NCBI RefSeq assembly: GCF_025398255.1
Contig: NZ_JAODNW010000029.1
Span: 1 to 35,054, forward strand
Length of the DNA: 35,054 bases
DNA from: Chelativorans intermedius
Lineage (GTDB): Bacteria; Pseudomonadota; Alphaproteobacteria; Rhizobiales; Rhizobiaceae
Reading direction: 5' to 3'
Part shown: positions 25,042-33,138 of the stretch, piece after piece
Layout of the letters: every line of letters begins with the position of its first letter
Position numbering within the stretch: position 1 is the stretch's first letter
The notes under the pieces: model-generated
The model's database searches: none
What the model was told of the DNA's origin: nothing
Seen by the model: only the letters and a program-made list of their open reading frames with translations
Program-made: the position numbers and the translations under genes

Positions 25042-26238
25042 ATGACCAACCTTGAAACCCTGGACGGCCGGCGCGACGCGAGCGGCGGTTATAAAGTGGA
25101 TGCATCGCGCGGCGAGCGGATCGGCCGCGTCTCCTCGGAATGGTTTTCCCGGCCGGATGACGAGCGGTATCTGTCCCTGTCAGAACTCTATACCTCGGTG
25201 AAAAGCCGCGCCGAGCGGAGCCGTACACGGACGGTCGGGAGCGCCGCGATCCGCGTCGAAGCCCATCGCGACGATCCGGAAAACCTGGCGCTCGTCCTGC
25301 CCGACGCCGAGGCGCCGGTCGCCCCGACCCATTGGAGCTTCGGCCAGCTCGCCAGCCTGGTCAGCGCACCGGCAGCCTATCTGCGCCAGCTTCCGGCGCC
25401 GCTTGCTGGCATCAATCTGCAATACGGGCTCACCTCGCACCGCGCCGAGCAGATCAAGACGCTGGAGACCGAAGACGGGCGCACGGAGCTACGCGCCGTC
25501 ACCGGCCCGGATTATGGCCGCATCTATGACCATGAACTCGTCGCCGCCGTGCAGAAGATCGCAGGCAATGGCACCGGCGATACGCGCTGGAAAGTGCCCG
25601 GCGCGCTCGACTGGTCGAGCGGCGTCTATAACCCGATGGTCGACATCACCAAGGACACGACAACGCTCTACGCCTCGGACCGCGACGTCTTTCTCTTCCT
25701 GGTCGACGATATGAACCCGATCGAAGCGGGCAAGCTGCCGGATGGATCGCCCGATCTCTATTTCCGGGGCTTTTATTGCTGGAATTCCGAAGTCGGCGCG
25801 AAGACGCTTGGGCTAGCCAGCTTCTATCTGCGGGCCGTCTGCCAGAATCGCAATCTCTGGGGCGTTGAGGATTTTCAGGAAATCAGCATCCGCCATTCCA
25901 AATACGCCGCCAATCGCTTCGCGCGCGAGGCGGCGCCGGCGCTGACCCGCTTCGCCGACTCCTCGCCGCGGCCTTTCATTGAAGGCATCCGGGCTGCGCG
26001 CGAGCGCATCGTCGCCCGCAGCGACGACGATCGCACCGACTTCCTCCGCAAACGCGGTTTCTCCAAGGCGGAGACGATGAGGATCGTCGATACAGTTCTC
26101 GCCGAGGAAGGCCGCCCGCCCGAGAGCGTCTTCGATTTCGTGCAGGGCATCACCGCCGTGGCCCGGTCGAAGCCGCAACAGGATGCCCGGCTCGTTATGG
26201 AGGGCAAGGCCAAGAAGCTCCTGGAGCGCGCGGCGTAG
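25042..26238 (+). CDS. DUF932 domain protein of mobile elements
   Basis: The 398-residue protein belongs to DUF932, found on plasmids, ICEs and phages. Recognisable blocks are LSLSELYTSV, a THWSFGQLASLVSAPAAYLR segment, RAVTGPDYGRIYDHELV, and FYCWNSEVGAKTLGLASFYLR followed by CQNRNLWG in the second half. The function is unknown; proposals for the family include roles in plasmid establishment. It is the first gene of the plus-strand backbone operon, preceded by leader copy A and followed by a strong terminator-like hairpin. The same leader before the next gene suggests that the two are controlled together. Confidence 0.85.
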   Translation: MTNLETLDGRRDASGGYKVDASRGERIGRVSSEWFSRPDDERYLSLSELYTSVKSRAERSRTRTVGSAAIRVEAHRDDPENLALVLPDAEAPVAPTHWSFGQLASLVSAPAAYLRQLPAPLAGINLQYGLTSHRAEQIKTLETEDGRTELRAVTGPDYGRIYDHELVAAVQKIAGNGTGDTRWKVPGALDWSSGVYNPMVDITKDTTTLYASDRDVFLFLVDDMNPIEAGKLPDGSPDLYFRGFYCWNSEVGAKTLGLASFYLRAVCQNRNLWGVEDFQEISIRHSKYAANRFAREAAPALTRFADSSPRPFIEGIRAARERIVARSDDDRTDFLRKRGFSKAETMRIVDTVLAEEGRPPESVFDFVQGITAVARSKPQQDARLVMEGKAKKLLERAA

Positions 26239-26261
26239 TCTGAAATCGGTGCTCTGCTTGT

Positions 26262-26305
26262 CCGGTCCGTCGCTTCCTCGAGAGGAAGAGGCGGGCCGGG
26301 TTTTT
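26262..26305 (+). terminator. Strong rho-independent terminator after DUF932
   Basis: CCGGTCCGTCGCTTCCT (26262-26278) pairs with AGGAAGAGGCGGGCCGG (26283-26299) at 16 of 17 positions, counting two G-T pairs, around a CGAG loop. TTTTT follows at 26301-26305. It lies between the DUF932 gene and leader copy B, so the ParB-like gene probably needs its own promoter or antitermination. The tip contains a CTCGAG site (26277-26282). Confidence 0.8.
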
Positions 26306-26306
26306 C

Positions 26307-26364
26307 GTGACGGGTTTGGAGGCTGAGAGAGAGGCTTTCGGCCAGCCCGTCATGGAGAACTGAC
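26307..26364 (+). promoter_or_regulatory. Repeated leader element, copy B (before ParB-like gene)
   Basis: The second copy of the leader described at 24983-25041 starts two bases after the T-run of the terminator and ends at the ATG. It keeps the GACGGG/CCCGTC outer stem and the GAGAGAGAGGCT loop. The GGAGAACTGACATG ending is shared with the start of the DUF736 gene (32514-32527), so the translation-start part recurs a third time. Confidence 0.6.
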
Positions 26365-28422
26365 ATGACCAAGTCTCAGAAAATCACTCTCAGCGCCTCG
26401 CGCGACATCCCCTTCAACAAGCTGGTGCTAAGCCAGTCCAATGTCCGGCGCGTCAAGGCCGGCGTCTCGATCGAGGAGCTGGCCGAGGATATCGCCCGGC
26501 GCACACTTTTATCCTCGATCACGGTTCGGCCGGTGCTGGACGAGAACGGCGCGGAAACCGGCATGTTCGAGATCCCCGCCGGCGGACGCCGCTACCGGGC
26601 GCTCGAATTGCTGGTCAAGCAGAAGCGCCTGAACCGCACCGCGCCCGTGCCCTGCATCGTGCGCACCGACGGCCTCGCCGAAGAGGACAGTCTCGCCGAG
26701 AATGTTCAGCGGGCGCCGCTCCATCCGCTCGACCAGTTCCGCGCCTTCCAGGCGATGCGGGAGAAAGGCACGAGCGAGGAAGAGATCGCGGCGGCCTTCT
26801 TCGTCTCGGCGAATGTCGTCAAGCAGCGGCTGAAGCTCGCCGCCGTCGCGCCGTCGCTCCTCGACGCCTATGCGGAGGAGGAAATGACGCTCGACCAGCT
26901 CATGGCCTTCACGGTCAATCCCGATCATGAGCGCCAGGAACAGGTCTGGGAATCGATCAAGCGGACCTACGTAAAGCAGCCTTACGAAATCCGCCGTATG
27001 CTGACCGAAGGCGCCGTGCGCGCTTCCGACCGCCGGGCGCAGTTCGTCGGGCTCGACGCCTATGAAGCCGCCGGCGGCGTCATCCTGCGCGATCTCTTCC
27101 AGTCCGATGATGGCGGTTGGCTGCAGGACGCAGGGCTGCTTGTGAAGCTCGTCGATGAGAAGCTCGAACGGGAGGCCGAAGCGATCCGCGCCGAAGGCTG
27201 GAAATGGATCGAGATCGGCGCCGACTTCCCTTACGGCCACACCTACGGTCTGCGCCGGATTATCGGCGAGCCCGAGCCGATGAGCGACGAGGAGACGGCC
27301 AGCTTAGAAGCGCTCAAGGCTGAATACGATCAACTCGAAGACGAGTACGCCAGCGCCGATGAGTTCCCGGAAGAGATCGACATCCGGCTCGGCGAGATCG
27401 AAACGGCGATGGAGACCTTGCAGGAGCGGCCCGTCCGCTTCGAGCCGGACGAAGTCGCCATGGCCGGCGTCTTCGTCAGCATCGGCGATGACGGTCGCTT
27501 GCGCGTCGAGCGCGGCTATGTCCGTCCCGAGGACGAACCCCCGGTCGAGACCGATGGTCAGGATGGTGCCGATTTGACCGACGCTCCCGCTGATGAGCAG
27601 GTCGATGACGCCAAGATCGTGGCTTTCAGCGATGAGACCGAAGAAGAAGACGATAGCCTGAAGCCGCTCTCCAACCGCCTCGTCATGGAACTGACGGCGC
27701 ATCGCACGCTTGCCCTGCGCGACGCGCTGGCCAGCAATCCGCAGACAGCATTCCTTGCTGCCCTTCACGCAATGACGCTGCGGCTCTTCTACCACAATCC
27801 GCTGGATAGCTGCGTCGAGATCACGCCGCACAGCTCAAGTCTGGGTGCTCAGGCGTCGGGTCTCGCCGGCACGGCCTATGCGCTCAACATCGCCGCTCGC
27901 ACCGATAGGTGGCTCGCTGCGCTTCCCAAAGCGCCTGAGGATCTGTGGGATGCGCTGGTCGGTTTCGACAGCGACAGCCGTCAGGCGCTGTTCGCGCATT
28001 GCGTCGCCATGACCGTCAACGCCGTCCATGAACCCTACAACCGCCGGCCGCGGGCGCTCGTCCATGCGGACGTGCTGGCGGCGGCGCTCGGGCTCGACAT
28101 GGCGGCGGCCGGCTGGACGCCGACGGGCGAGAGCTATCTCGCGCGCGTCACCAAGGCCCGCATTCTGGAGGCCGTGCGCGAAACCAAGGGCGATGAAACC
28201 GCCGACCGCATCGCGGGTCTCAAGAAGCCGGATATGGTCGCGGCGGCCGAAGAGCTCCTCAGCGGGAGCGGTTGGCTGCCCGAAGTGCTGCGCATGCCGG
28301 GCCTTCCCGAGGGCGAAGTGCAATCGGCGGCGGGCGGCGGCGAAACGGCCATGGGCGATTCCGCCGTGATCGCCGATGATGAACCTGTCACCGGCAACGC
28401 CTTCGCCACTGCGGCCGAGTGA
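26365..28422 (+). CDS. Large ParB/Spo0J-like protein of mobile elements
   Basis: The 685-residue protein begins with a ParB CTPase/nuclease-like domain: SNVRRVKAGVSIEELAEDI (25-43), AGGRRYRAL (72-80) and AENVQRAPLHPLDQFRA (111-127), which contains the ENxxR motif. A helix-turn-helix follows at about 137-160. The rest, including an acidic stretch near 340-440 and a long C-terminal region, is not found in chromosomal ParB (about 300 residues). No ParA is in the window, so classical partitioning is not shown. Proteins of this size are common on alphaproteobacterial plasmids and ICEs. The ATG follows GGAGA in leader B. Two hairpins follow the gene. Confidence 0.85.
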   Translation: MTKSQKITLSASRDIPFNKLVLSQSNVRRVKAGVSIEELAEDIARRTLLSSITVRPVLDENGAETGMFEIPAGGRRYRALELLVKQKRLNRTAPVPCIVRTDGLAEEDSLAENVQRAPLHPLDQFRAFQAMREKGTSEEEIAAAFFVSANVVKQRLKLAAVAPSLLDAYAEEEMTLDQLMAFTVNPDHERQEQVWESIKRTYVKQPYEIRRMLTEGAVRASDRRAQFVGLDAYEAAGGVILRDLFQSDDGGWLQDAGLLVKLVDEKLEREAEAIRAEGWKWIEIGADFPYGHTYGLRRIIGEPEPMSDEETASLEALKAEYDQLEDEYASADEFPEEIDIRLGEIETAMETLQERPVRFEPDEVAMAGVFVSIGDDGRLRVERGYVRPEDEPPVETDGQDGADLTDAPADEQVDDAKIVAFSDETEEEDDSLKPLSNRLVMELTAHRTLALRDALASNPQTAFLAALHAMTLRLFYHNPLDSCVEITPHSSSLGAQASGLAGTAYALNIAARTDRWLAALPKAPEDLWDALVGFDSDSRQALFAHCVAMTVNAVHEPYNRRPRALVHADVLAAALGLDMAAAGWTPTGESYLARVTKARILEAVRETKGDETADRIAGLKKPDMVAAAEELLSGSGWLPEVLRMPGLPEGEVQSAAGGGETAMGDSAVIADDEPVTGNAFATAAE

Positions 28423-28424
28423 CC

Positions 28425-28448
28425 GGGAGCCATTCCCCCGTGGCTCCC
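28425..28448 (+). other. Hairpin just after the ParB-like gene
   Basis: GGGAGCCA (28425-28432) and TGGCTCCC (28441-28448) form a perfect eight-pair stem with an eight-base loop, starting two bases after the stop codon. No T-run follows. It may protect the 3' end of the message together with the terminator 12 bases further on. Confidence 0.55.
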
Positions 28449-28460
28449 GCAGCCGCCCTT

Positions 28461-28491
28461 GAGCCCGCCCATCGTGGCGGGCTCCTTTTTT
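28461..28491 (+). terminator. Rho-independent terminator after the ParB-like gene
   Basis: GAGCCCGCC (28461-28469) pairs perfectly with GGCGGGCTC (28476-28484), followed by a C and TTTTTT. This is a textbook terminator between the ParB-like and Toprim genes. Confidence 0.85.
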
Positions 28492-28513
28492 GTTCATCAC
28501 CATGGAGGGGTGC

Positions 28514-29554
28514 ATGACTGATGCAGCATCCGATATTGCGCGACGGCTCGCGCGCGAGGCGGAGGCCGTTTGCCGCCATTATCTCTCCAACGGACGCAGA
28601 CAAGGCCGCTACTGGATCGTCGGCGACGCCCGAAACACGCCTGGGCGCAGTCTCTATGTACGGCTGACCGGACCAACTCATGGTCCGGGCGCCGCCGGTA
28701 AATGGGCCGACGCAGCCACGGGCGAGCATGGCGACCTCCTCGACCTCATAGCCGCCACGCAGCATCTCCACACCTTCTGTGAGACGCTTGACGAGGCGCG
28801 GCGCTTCCTGAGTCTGCCACGTCCCGAACCGCAACGACGTGAGCGCCAATCCGTACCCGCCGGATCGCCGGAGGCGGCGCGTCGTCTCTTCGCCATGGGA
28901 AGGCCGGTCGGTGGAACGCTCGCCGAGCGCTATCTCCATCGGCGCGGTCTTGCTCGACTTGGCGATGCGCCAGCGCTTCGGTTTCATCCGCATTGCTACT
29001 ATTGGCGCGAAGATCAGCCGAAAGAGGCGCCGCCAGAGACTTGGCCTGCATTGCTTGCAAAGGTCACGGACGGACACGGCAACCTCACTGGCGTCCATCG
29101 GACCTGGCTCGATCCGGCGACAGCACGCAAGGCGCCGCTCGACCCGCCCCGCAAGGCGATGGGAAATCTGCTCGGCCATGGCGTGCGGATCGGGGCCGCG
29201 ACCGACATTCTTGCTGCCGGCGAAGGGCTGGAAAGCACGCTGTCACTGCGCATGGCGTTACCCGACCTGTCGGTCATCGCCGCGTTATCGGCCAACCATC
29301 TCGCCGCGCTGATCCTGCCGGCAGGGCTTCGGCGTCTCTATATCGCGGCCGACGCCGACGAAGCAGGCGCCATGGCGGCTGACAAACTGACGGAACGCGC
29401 AGATGCCGTCGACATCGAGACGATCCGGCTTTCTCCCCTTGGCGATGATTTCAACGAAGATCTCCGCAAGCTCGGACGAGAAGACCTACGGGCGCATCTG
29501 GGCCCGCAATTGGCTACGGCTGATCTATCGCGGCTGCTTTCCTGCGATCCCTGA
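28514..29554 (+). CDS. Toprim/DUF7146-type primase-like protein
   Basis: The 346-residue protein starts at the ATG at 28514, well spaced after GGAGGGG (28504-28510). The N-terminal 200 residues carry the DUF7146 pattern (YWIVGDARNTPGRSLYVRL, then GEHGDLLDLIAA, AERYLHRRGLARL and VHRTWLD). A Toprim domain follows, with E237 in ILAAGEGLE and D280/D282 in YIAADADEAG. Such proteins are thought to act as plasmid or ICE primases, but a zinc finger and the catalytic primase core cannot be seen, so priming is inferred from the family. It is a standard backbone gene next to DUF2493 and DUF736 in alphaproteobacterial elements. Confidence 0.85.
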   Translation: MTDAASDIARRLAREAEAVCRHYLSNGRRQGRYWIVGDARNTPGRSLYVRLTGPTHGPGAAGKWADAATGEHGDLLDLIAATQHLHTFCETLDEARRFLSLPRPEPQRRERQSVPAGSPEAARRLFAMGRPVGGTLAERYLHRRGLARLGDAPALRFHPHCYYWREDQPKEAPPETWPALLAKVTDGHGNLTGVHRTWLDPATARKAPLDPPRKAMGNLLGHGVRIGAATDILAAGEGLESTLSLRMALPDLSVIAALSANHLAALILPAGLRRLYIAADADEAGAMAADKLTERADAVDIETIRLSPLGDDFNEDLRKLGREDLRAHLGPQLATADLSRLLSCDP

Positions 29555-29623
29555 GCAGTTGAGCAGGCCTGTCGCCGTTCTTGCCTGCATCGTCGTCTCC
29601 TTGTCCGAAAGCCACGCCTTCGG

Positions 29624-29863
29624 CCTTCCGAGAGGAGCGAGACGGAGCGGAGCCCGGTCGGGCCGGCAACGGCTGCGGCGGCGCTCTTTTCCGCCGCCGG
29701 GCGAACGGCGCCCGGCTTTGCAGCGCGAAACAAAAGAGCGCCGCCTCCGCCGTCCTCCGCCTTTGGCTCCGGCCGCCGGGATCGGCGGTGCAGTCCCGGC
29801 CGGCCTCCGCTTTTCCGTCGCTCGGGAAGGCCGCGAGAGGCGCGGCCCATGCCGAACAGGAGA
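29624..29863 (+). promoter_or_regulatory. Long structured GC-rich leader before DUF2493
   Basis: The 316-base gap before the DUF2493 gene folds extensively. GGCGGCGCTCTTTT (29677-29690) pairs perfectly with AAAAGAGCGCCGCC (29732-29745). Nested inside, GCCGGGCG (29696-29703) pairs with CGCCCGGC (29709-29716). CCTTCCGAG (29624-29632) can close the whole with CTCGGGAAGG (29821-29830), and GGCCGCG/CGCGGCC (29829-29847) forms a last hairpin before AGGAGA (29858-29863). The block CCGCCGTCCTCCGC (29747-29760), then TCGGCGGT (29782-29789) and GTCCCGGCCG (29793-29802), recurs in the leader before DUF736. No protein is recognisable here although one frame is open. Confidence 0.6.
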
Positions 29864-29870
29864 CGATCCC

Positions 29871-30788
29871 ATGACAGCCGAGACCACCGAACCAATGGCC
29901 AGTTCCGCGACCGCCGTCGCGCTCGAAGAATTGCAGCTCTACGGCTACCGGCCTTTCGCCGACGAGCCCGATCCGAGGCCCTTACCCGAAGCCGATGCCC
30001 TCCTGGCTGCGATGGCCGACATCTTCGACGCACTCGCCGCAGCGCTGGGCGACACGCGTCTCGAACCGGATCTTGAAGACCTACTCTGGTCCGTGACGAA
30101 TCTGTTCCATCGCACAGCCTCCCGCGTCGACCGCGAACTCGACGACAACGAACAGGCCCAGAAACGCTCGCAGCGCGAACAGGACGGCTCGGAAGTGCGC
30201 TCTGTCGAGCTCGAAGCCCTGACGGCGCAGGGCGTCACGCTGATCGAGCGGCGCAATGCCTACGAACTCATGCGCGACATCGCCGCCGACCACTTCGAGA
30301 CCCATATCGGCCAGCCCTGGCGTCCGCACTCGGGATCACGGATCAGTCGCCGCACGCTGACGGCCGCCATGATCGACAGCCGCGACTATCTGACGGCGAA
30401 GCGGCGTGCCGAGATCGAACCTCTCCTGCCAACTGGCCCACGCGTGGCTTTCTCCGGCGGGCTCGACGTCACCGACCATCACGCCATCTGGGCGGCGCTC
30501 GACCGGGTGAAGAACAAGCACGCCGACATGGTGCTCCTGCATGGCGGATCGCCCAAAGGCGCCGAAAAGATCGCCGCTTGCTGGGCCGACGCCCGAAAAT
30601 GCCAGCAGATCGTCTTCAAGCCGGATTGGAAACGCCACGGGAAGGCCGCGCCGTTCAAGCGCAACGACGCACTCCTGGAGGCGATGCCCATCGGGCTCAT
30701 CCTCTTTCCGGGGTCCGGCATCACCGACAACCTCGCCGATAAAGCCAAAAAGCTCGGCGTGCCGCTTTACGACTTCCGGGCCCGGTAA
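29871..30788 (+). CDS. DUF2493 (SLOG-like) protein of mobile elements
   Basis: The 305-residue protein has a helical N-terminal half with a charged segment (DRELDDNEQAQKRSQREQDG) and a C-terminal Rossmann-like DUF2493 domain from about residue 185: VAFSGGLDVTDHHAIWAALD, MVLLHGGSPKGAEKIAACWA, and ILFPGSGITDNLADKAKKLG. The GG and GSG loops suggest nucleotide-derivative binding as in SLOG proteins; the ligand is unknown. The start at 29871 follows AGGAGA at good spacing. The open frame extends upstream through the structured leader, but that part is unlikely to be translated. Confidence 0.85.
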   Translation: MTAETTEPMASSATAVALEELQLYGYRPFADEPDPRPLPEADALLAAMADIFDALAAALGDTRLEPDLEDLLWSVTNLFHRTASRVDRELDDNEQAQKRSQREQDGSEVRSVELEALTAQGVTLIERRNAYELMRDIAADHFETHIGQPWRPHSGSRISRRTLTAAMIDSRDYLTAKRRAEIEPLLPTGPRVAFSGGLDVTDHHAIWAALDRVKNKHADMVLLHGGSPKGAEKIAACWADARKCQQIVFKPDWKRHGKAAPFKRNDALLEAMPIGLILFPGSGITDNLADKAKKLGVPLYDFRAR

Positions 30789-30805
30789 GATTCAAAGCGG
30801 ACGAT

Positions 30806-30855
30806 GTGATGCGAGGTGTGCATCACCTGATGCGCGCCGGAAAGTTCCGGCGCGC
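30806..30855 (+). other. Two hairpins after DUF2493
   Basis: GTGATGC (30806-30812) pairs with GCATCAC (30820-30826), and GCGCGCCGG (30832-30840) pairs with CCGGCGCGC (30847-30855) around AAAGTT. No T-run follows, so rho-independent termination is doubtful. They may mark the 3' end of the message or an operator for the membrane protein gene. Confidence 0.5.
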
Positions 30856-30927
30856 GATATGCTGCGCTATACTTGCAAAGGCGCCATGGCGGTTGGTGGA
30901 GGCGTTCCATCCATGAGGAGACCGCCC

Positions 30928-31389
30928 ATGTTTGTGTCCGCACTGCTTAGCGTCATCGGCCTCGGTTTTCTGTGCTGGCTCTTGTTCAGTCTGGCCGTTT
31001 ATGCGCTTCCGTTTTTCGTCGCAATAACGGCTGGCTACTACGCCTTTGAAAGCGGCGCAGGACCTATCGGAGCGGTCGCCGTCGCGCTGCTCGGCGGTGC
31101 TATAGCCCTTGTTCTCGGACAAGTGGCCTTCGCTACAATCCGCTCACCGATCATCCGCCTTGCGCTCGGGGCACTTTACGCCTTGCCGGCAGGTCTTGCC
31201 GGTTTTCATGCAGTGAAGGGACTCTCACAAGCTGGCGGCGCAGGTGAGTCTTGGACGCTCGTCTTCGCCGGCGTCAGCGCGATTATTGTCGGCGTCACAG
31301 CATGGGCGCGTATCGCTTCACTCGCCGGGACAGAAGTGCGTCAAGTCGTCCGAAATCACCGTTCAAGTCGCTGTAGGCGTAGCCTTTGA
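30928..31389 (+). CDS. Small membrane protein, unknown function
   Basis: I do not recognise a family. The 153-residue product has about five hydrophobic segments: residues 3-30 (possibly two passes), 38-57, 63-85 and 106-127. The C-terminus is rich in arginine. The start at 30928 follows GAGGAGA (30915-30921) at short but workable spacing; an ATG at 30913 is also in frame. It stands between the DUF2493 gene and the GNAT gene on the same strand and looks like cargo rather than backbone. Confidence 0.55.
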   Translation: MFVSALLSVIGLGFLCWLLFSLAVYALPFFVAITAGYYAFESGAGPIGAVAVALLGGAIALVLGQVAFATIRSPIIRLALGALYALPAGLAGFHAVKGLSQAGGAGESWTLVFAGVSAIIVGVTAWARIASLAGTEVRQVVRNHRSSRCRRSL

Positions 31390-31419
31390 CCGGGGCATTT
31401 CGGCTCCTATCTTTGCCAT

Positions 31420-31971
31420 ATGAGCGGCAATTTGGACATAAGACCTGTCACACCTGCACTTTGGAGCGATCTGGAGAGATTCCTTCAGAGTGGGAGCTGG
31501 AGTCGCCAATGCTGGTGCATGGTCTGGCGCGCCCGCGGTGACGAGGCCAAGAACACCAACCCCGATTTCCGCAAATCGCGTATGGAGCACCGCGTAAAAT
31601 CGGGCGAGACCGTCGGCTTGCTGGCCTATCAGGAAGGCGAACCGATCGGCTGGTGTTCCGTCGCGCCGCGCACGACTTACAGAGATCTCGGAGGGCCGCA
31701 CGACTATGAGGATGATCCGAATGCGGTCTGGTCCCTGACCTGCTTCAGCGTCGCCAAGGAGCATCGCAAGAAAGGGCTTTCCAGCGCTCTGCTGGAAGCT
31801 GCCATCGGTTACGCCCGTGACAACGGCGCCAAAGTCATCGAAGCCTACCCAGTCGCCCCGAATTCTCCGAGCTATCAATATATGGGACTCGTTCCGCAAT
31901 TCGAACGCCGCGGATTTACGTACATACAGGACGCGGGAAGCCGCAGACGGGTTCATCGCTTGGAACTTTGA
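31420..31971 (+). CDS. GNAT-family acetyltransferase
   Basis: The 183-residue protein has the GNAT fold signatures: a central strand (WSLTCFSVAKEHRKKGLSSA) containing the acetyl-CoA pyrophosphate loop RKKGLS, followed by LLEAAIGYARDNGAKVIEAY. An N-terminal CWCMVWRARGDEAKN segment resembles a subgroup in which the enzyme follows a conserved W-C-M-x-W motif. The substrate is unknown. It starts 30 bases after the membrane protein gene, so the two are probably cotranscribed. Confidence 0.8.
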   Translation: MSGNLDIRPVTPALWSDLERFLQSGSWSRQCWCMVWRARGDEAKNTNPDFRKSRMEHRVKSGETVGLLAYQEGEPIGWCSVAPRTTYRDLGGPHDYEDDPNAVWSLTCFSVAKEHRKKGLSSALLEAAIGYARDNGAKVIEAYPVAPNSPSYQYMGLVPQFERRGFTYIQDAGSRRRVHRLEL

Positions 31972-32342
31972 AAGCGCCGGCCGCTTCGTCCCTTTTGGCC
32001 GTCGCTCAAAGGTGCCTGGATCAAATGTCGCTTTTCGGCTTGATGCGCTTTCGTACCAAATTCACGGCGCCCTCCACCTTCTCTTTCGCCGCGGTCGGTG
32101 ATCTCGAATTGGCCCTCTTCCACGGGTGGCTTGGGCCGTGATCGTTCCGTTTCTCCGGTTCGGGACTATTCTCCTATGCACAGGACGCGAATGCGGCTCG
32201 TTATCCGTCACAAGCGCCGGCTCGTTTTGATCGCCGCTGGCCGCGGTCAACCTTCTCCTGGGCTGCATCACCCACGCCCGTCACGGCCTCTCATGGCCTG
32301 ATCTGGCCGGGACCGGCTGACGCCTCCTCCGCCTTGGCCGCA
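31972..32342. other. Intergenic stretch before the DUF736 leader
   Basis: No gene is recognisable on either strand in these 370 bases. They separate the GNAT gene from the structured DUF736 leader and presumably hold its promoter. A few short stems can be drawn, none outstanding. Confidence 0.4.
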
Positions 32343-32519
32343 ACGGCGGGGCCGGACTTTCATCCCCTGGGCTGCGCCCATTCCTCGCGCGTCAAGAAAC
32401 TCCGGCCCCGCCGTCCTCCGCATCCGCTCCGGGTCCAGGGACTGCGTCGGCGGTCGTCCCGGCCGTGCCTATCGCCATCGAGGCCGCGACGGGCGCGGGC
32501 TCGAAAGCCAAAAGGAGAA
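32343..32519 (+). promoter_or_regulatory. Structured GC-rich leader before DUF736, related to the DUF2493 leader
   Basis: ACGGCGGGGCCGGA (32343-32356) pairs perfectly with TCCGGCCCCGCCGT (32401-32414). The downstream module repeats that of the DUF2493 leader in the same order: CCGCCGTCCTCCGC (32408-32421), TCGGCGGT (32447-32454), GTCCCGGCCG (32456-32465). The stem sequence itself differs from the stem at 29677, so pairing rather than sequence is kept. An AAAGGAGAAC ribosome-binding site precedes the ATG. Confidence 0.6.
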
Positions 32520-32524
32520 CTGAC

Positions 32525-32857
32525 ATGGCCACCATCGGAACCTTCAAGAAGACCGGCAACGAGTATGTCGGAGAGATCGTCACCCTCAGCGTCCAGGCGA
32601 AGAACGTCCGCATCGTCCCCGAGGAAGGCTCTACCAACGGCAACGCCCCGAGCCACCGCGTCTTCGTCGGCCGCGCCGAGATCGGCGCAGCCTGGTCCAA
32701 GCGTTCGAACGAGGGCCGCGACTATCTGAGCCTCAAGCTCGACGATCCAAGCTTCACCGCGCCGATCTACGCCAACCTCTTCGACGACACCATCGTCGAG
32801 GGAGAAGAGAGCTTCAGCCTCATCTGGTCGCGCTCCCGCCGCCAGAACGGCGACTGA
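32525..32857 (+). CDS. DUF736 protein of mobile elements
   Basis: The 110-residue protein is a typical DUF736 member: MATIGTFKKTGNEYVGEIVT at the start, then HRVFVGRAEIGAAWSKRSNE and YLSLKLDDPSFTAPIYANLF. DUF736 proteins are small beta-rich proteins on alphaproteobacterial plasmids and ICEs, often next to conjugation genes, with no established role. The start follows AAAGGAGAACTGAC. A terminator-like hairpin follows the gene. Confidence 0.9.
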   Translation: MATIGTFKKTGNEYVGEIVTLSVQAKNVRIVPEEGSTNGNAPSHRVFVGRAEIGAAWSKRSNEGRDYLSLKLDDPSFTAPIYANLFDDTIVEGEESFSLIWSRSRRQNGD

Positions 32858-32864
32858 CGCCTCC

Positions 32865-32897
32865 GGCGGCCCGTCCGACAGGTTTCGGCGGGCCGCC
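32865..32897. terminator. Hairpin between convergent DUF736 and XRE genes
   Basis: GGCGGCCCG (32865-32873) pairs with CGGGCCGCC (32889-32897), nine perfect pairs with a 15-base loop. It lies between two convergent genes and could end both transcripts. Only a weak T-rich stretch (CTTATTCC) follows, so it may rely on other factors. Confidence 0.6.
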
Positions 32898-32898
32898 C

Positions 32899-33117
32899 TT
32901 ATTCCTGATCCCGATCATCGAGAAGCGCGGCAGGCTTCACATTGAGCGCAAGAGCCGCATGCCAAAGGGTGATAATCGTGACATTCTGCTGGCCGCGCTC
33001 CATCGAACTCACATGGGCGCGGTCCACGCCCATCTTCGCCGCCAGCGCGTCCTGGCTGATGCCGATTTTCAGCCGGTAGTGCTTGAGATTCTTTCCAAAA
33101 ACGTCACGAATATCCAT
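32899..33117 (-). CDS. qseC: XRE-family repressor, QseC-like
   Basis: The 72-residue protein is almost entirely a Cro/CI-type helix-turn-helix: KNLKHYRLKIGISQDALAAK, then MGVDRAHVSSMERGQQNVT and NVKPAALLDD. I chose the ATG at 33117; a TTG at 33123 would add two residues. It is divergent from a small DUF2285 gene across a 173-base gap with two operator-like palindromes. This is the arrangement of qseC-qseM in ICEMlSym(R7A), where QseC controls the antiactivator QseM and so decides whether the element can be induced to excise and transfer. The symbol rests on that arrangement and size rather than on an alignment. Confidence 0.65.
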   Translation of the reverse strand: MDIRDVFGKNLKHYRLKIGISQDALAAKMGVDRAHVSSMERGQQNVTIITLWHAALALNVKPAALLDDRDQE

Positions 33118-33138
33118 CCGCAAGTAAAATGCGGATCG

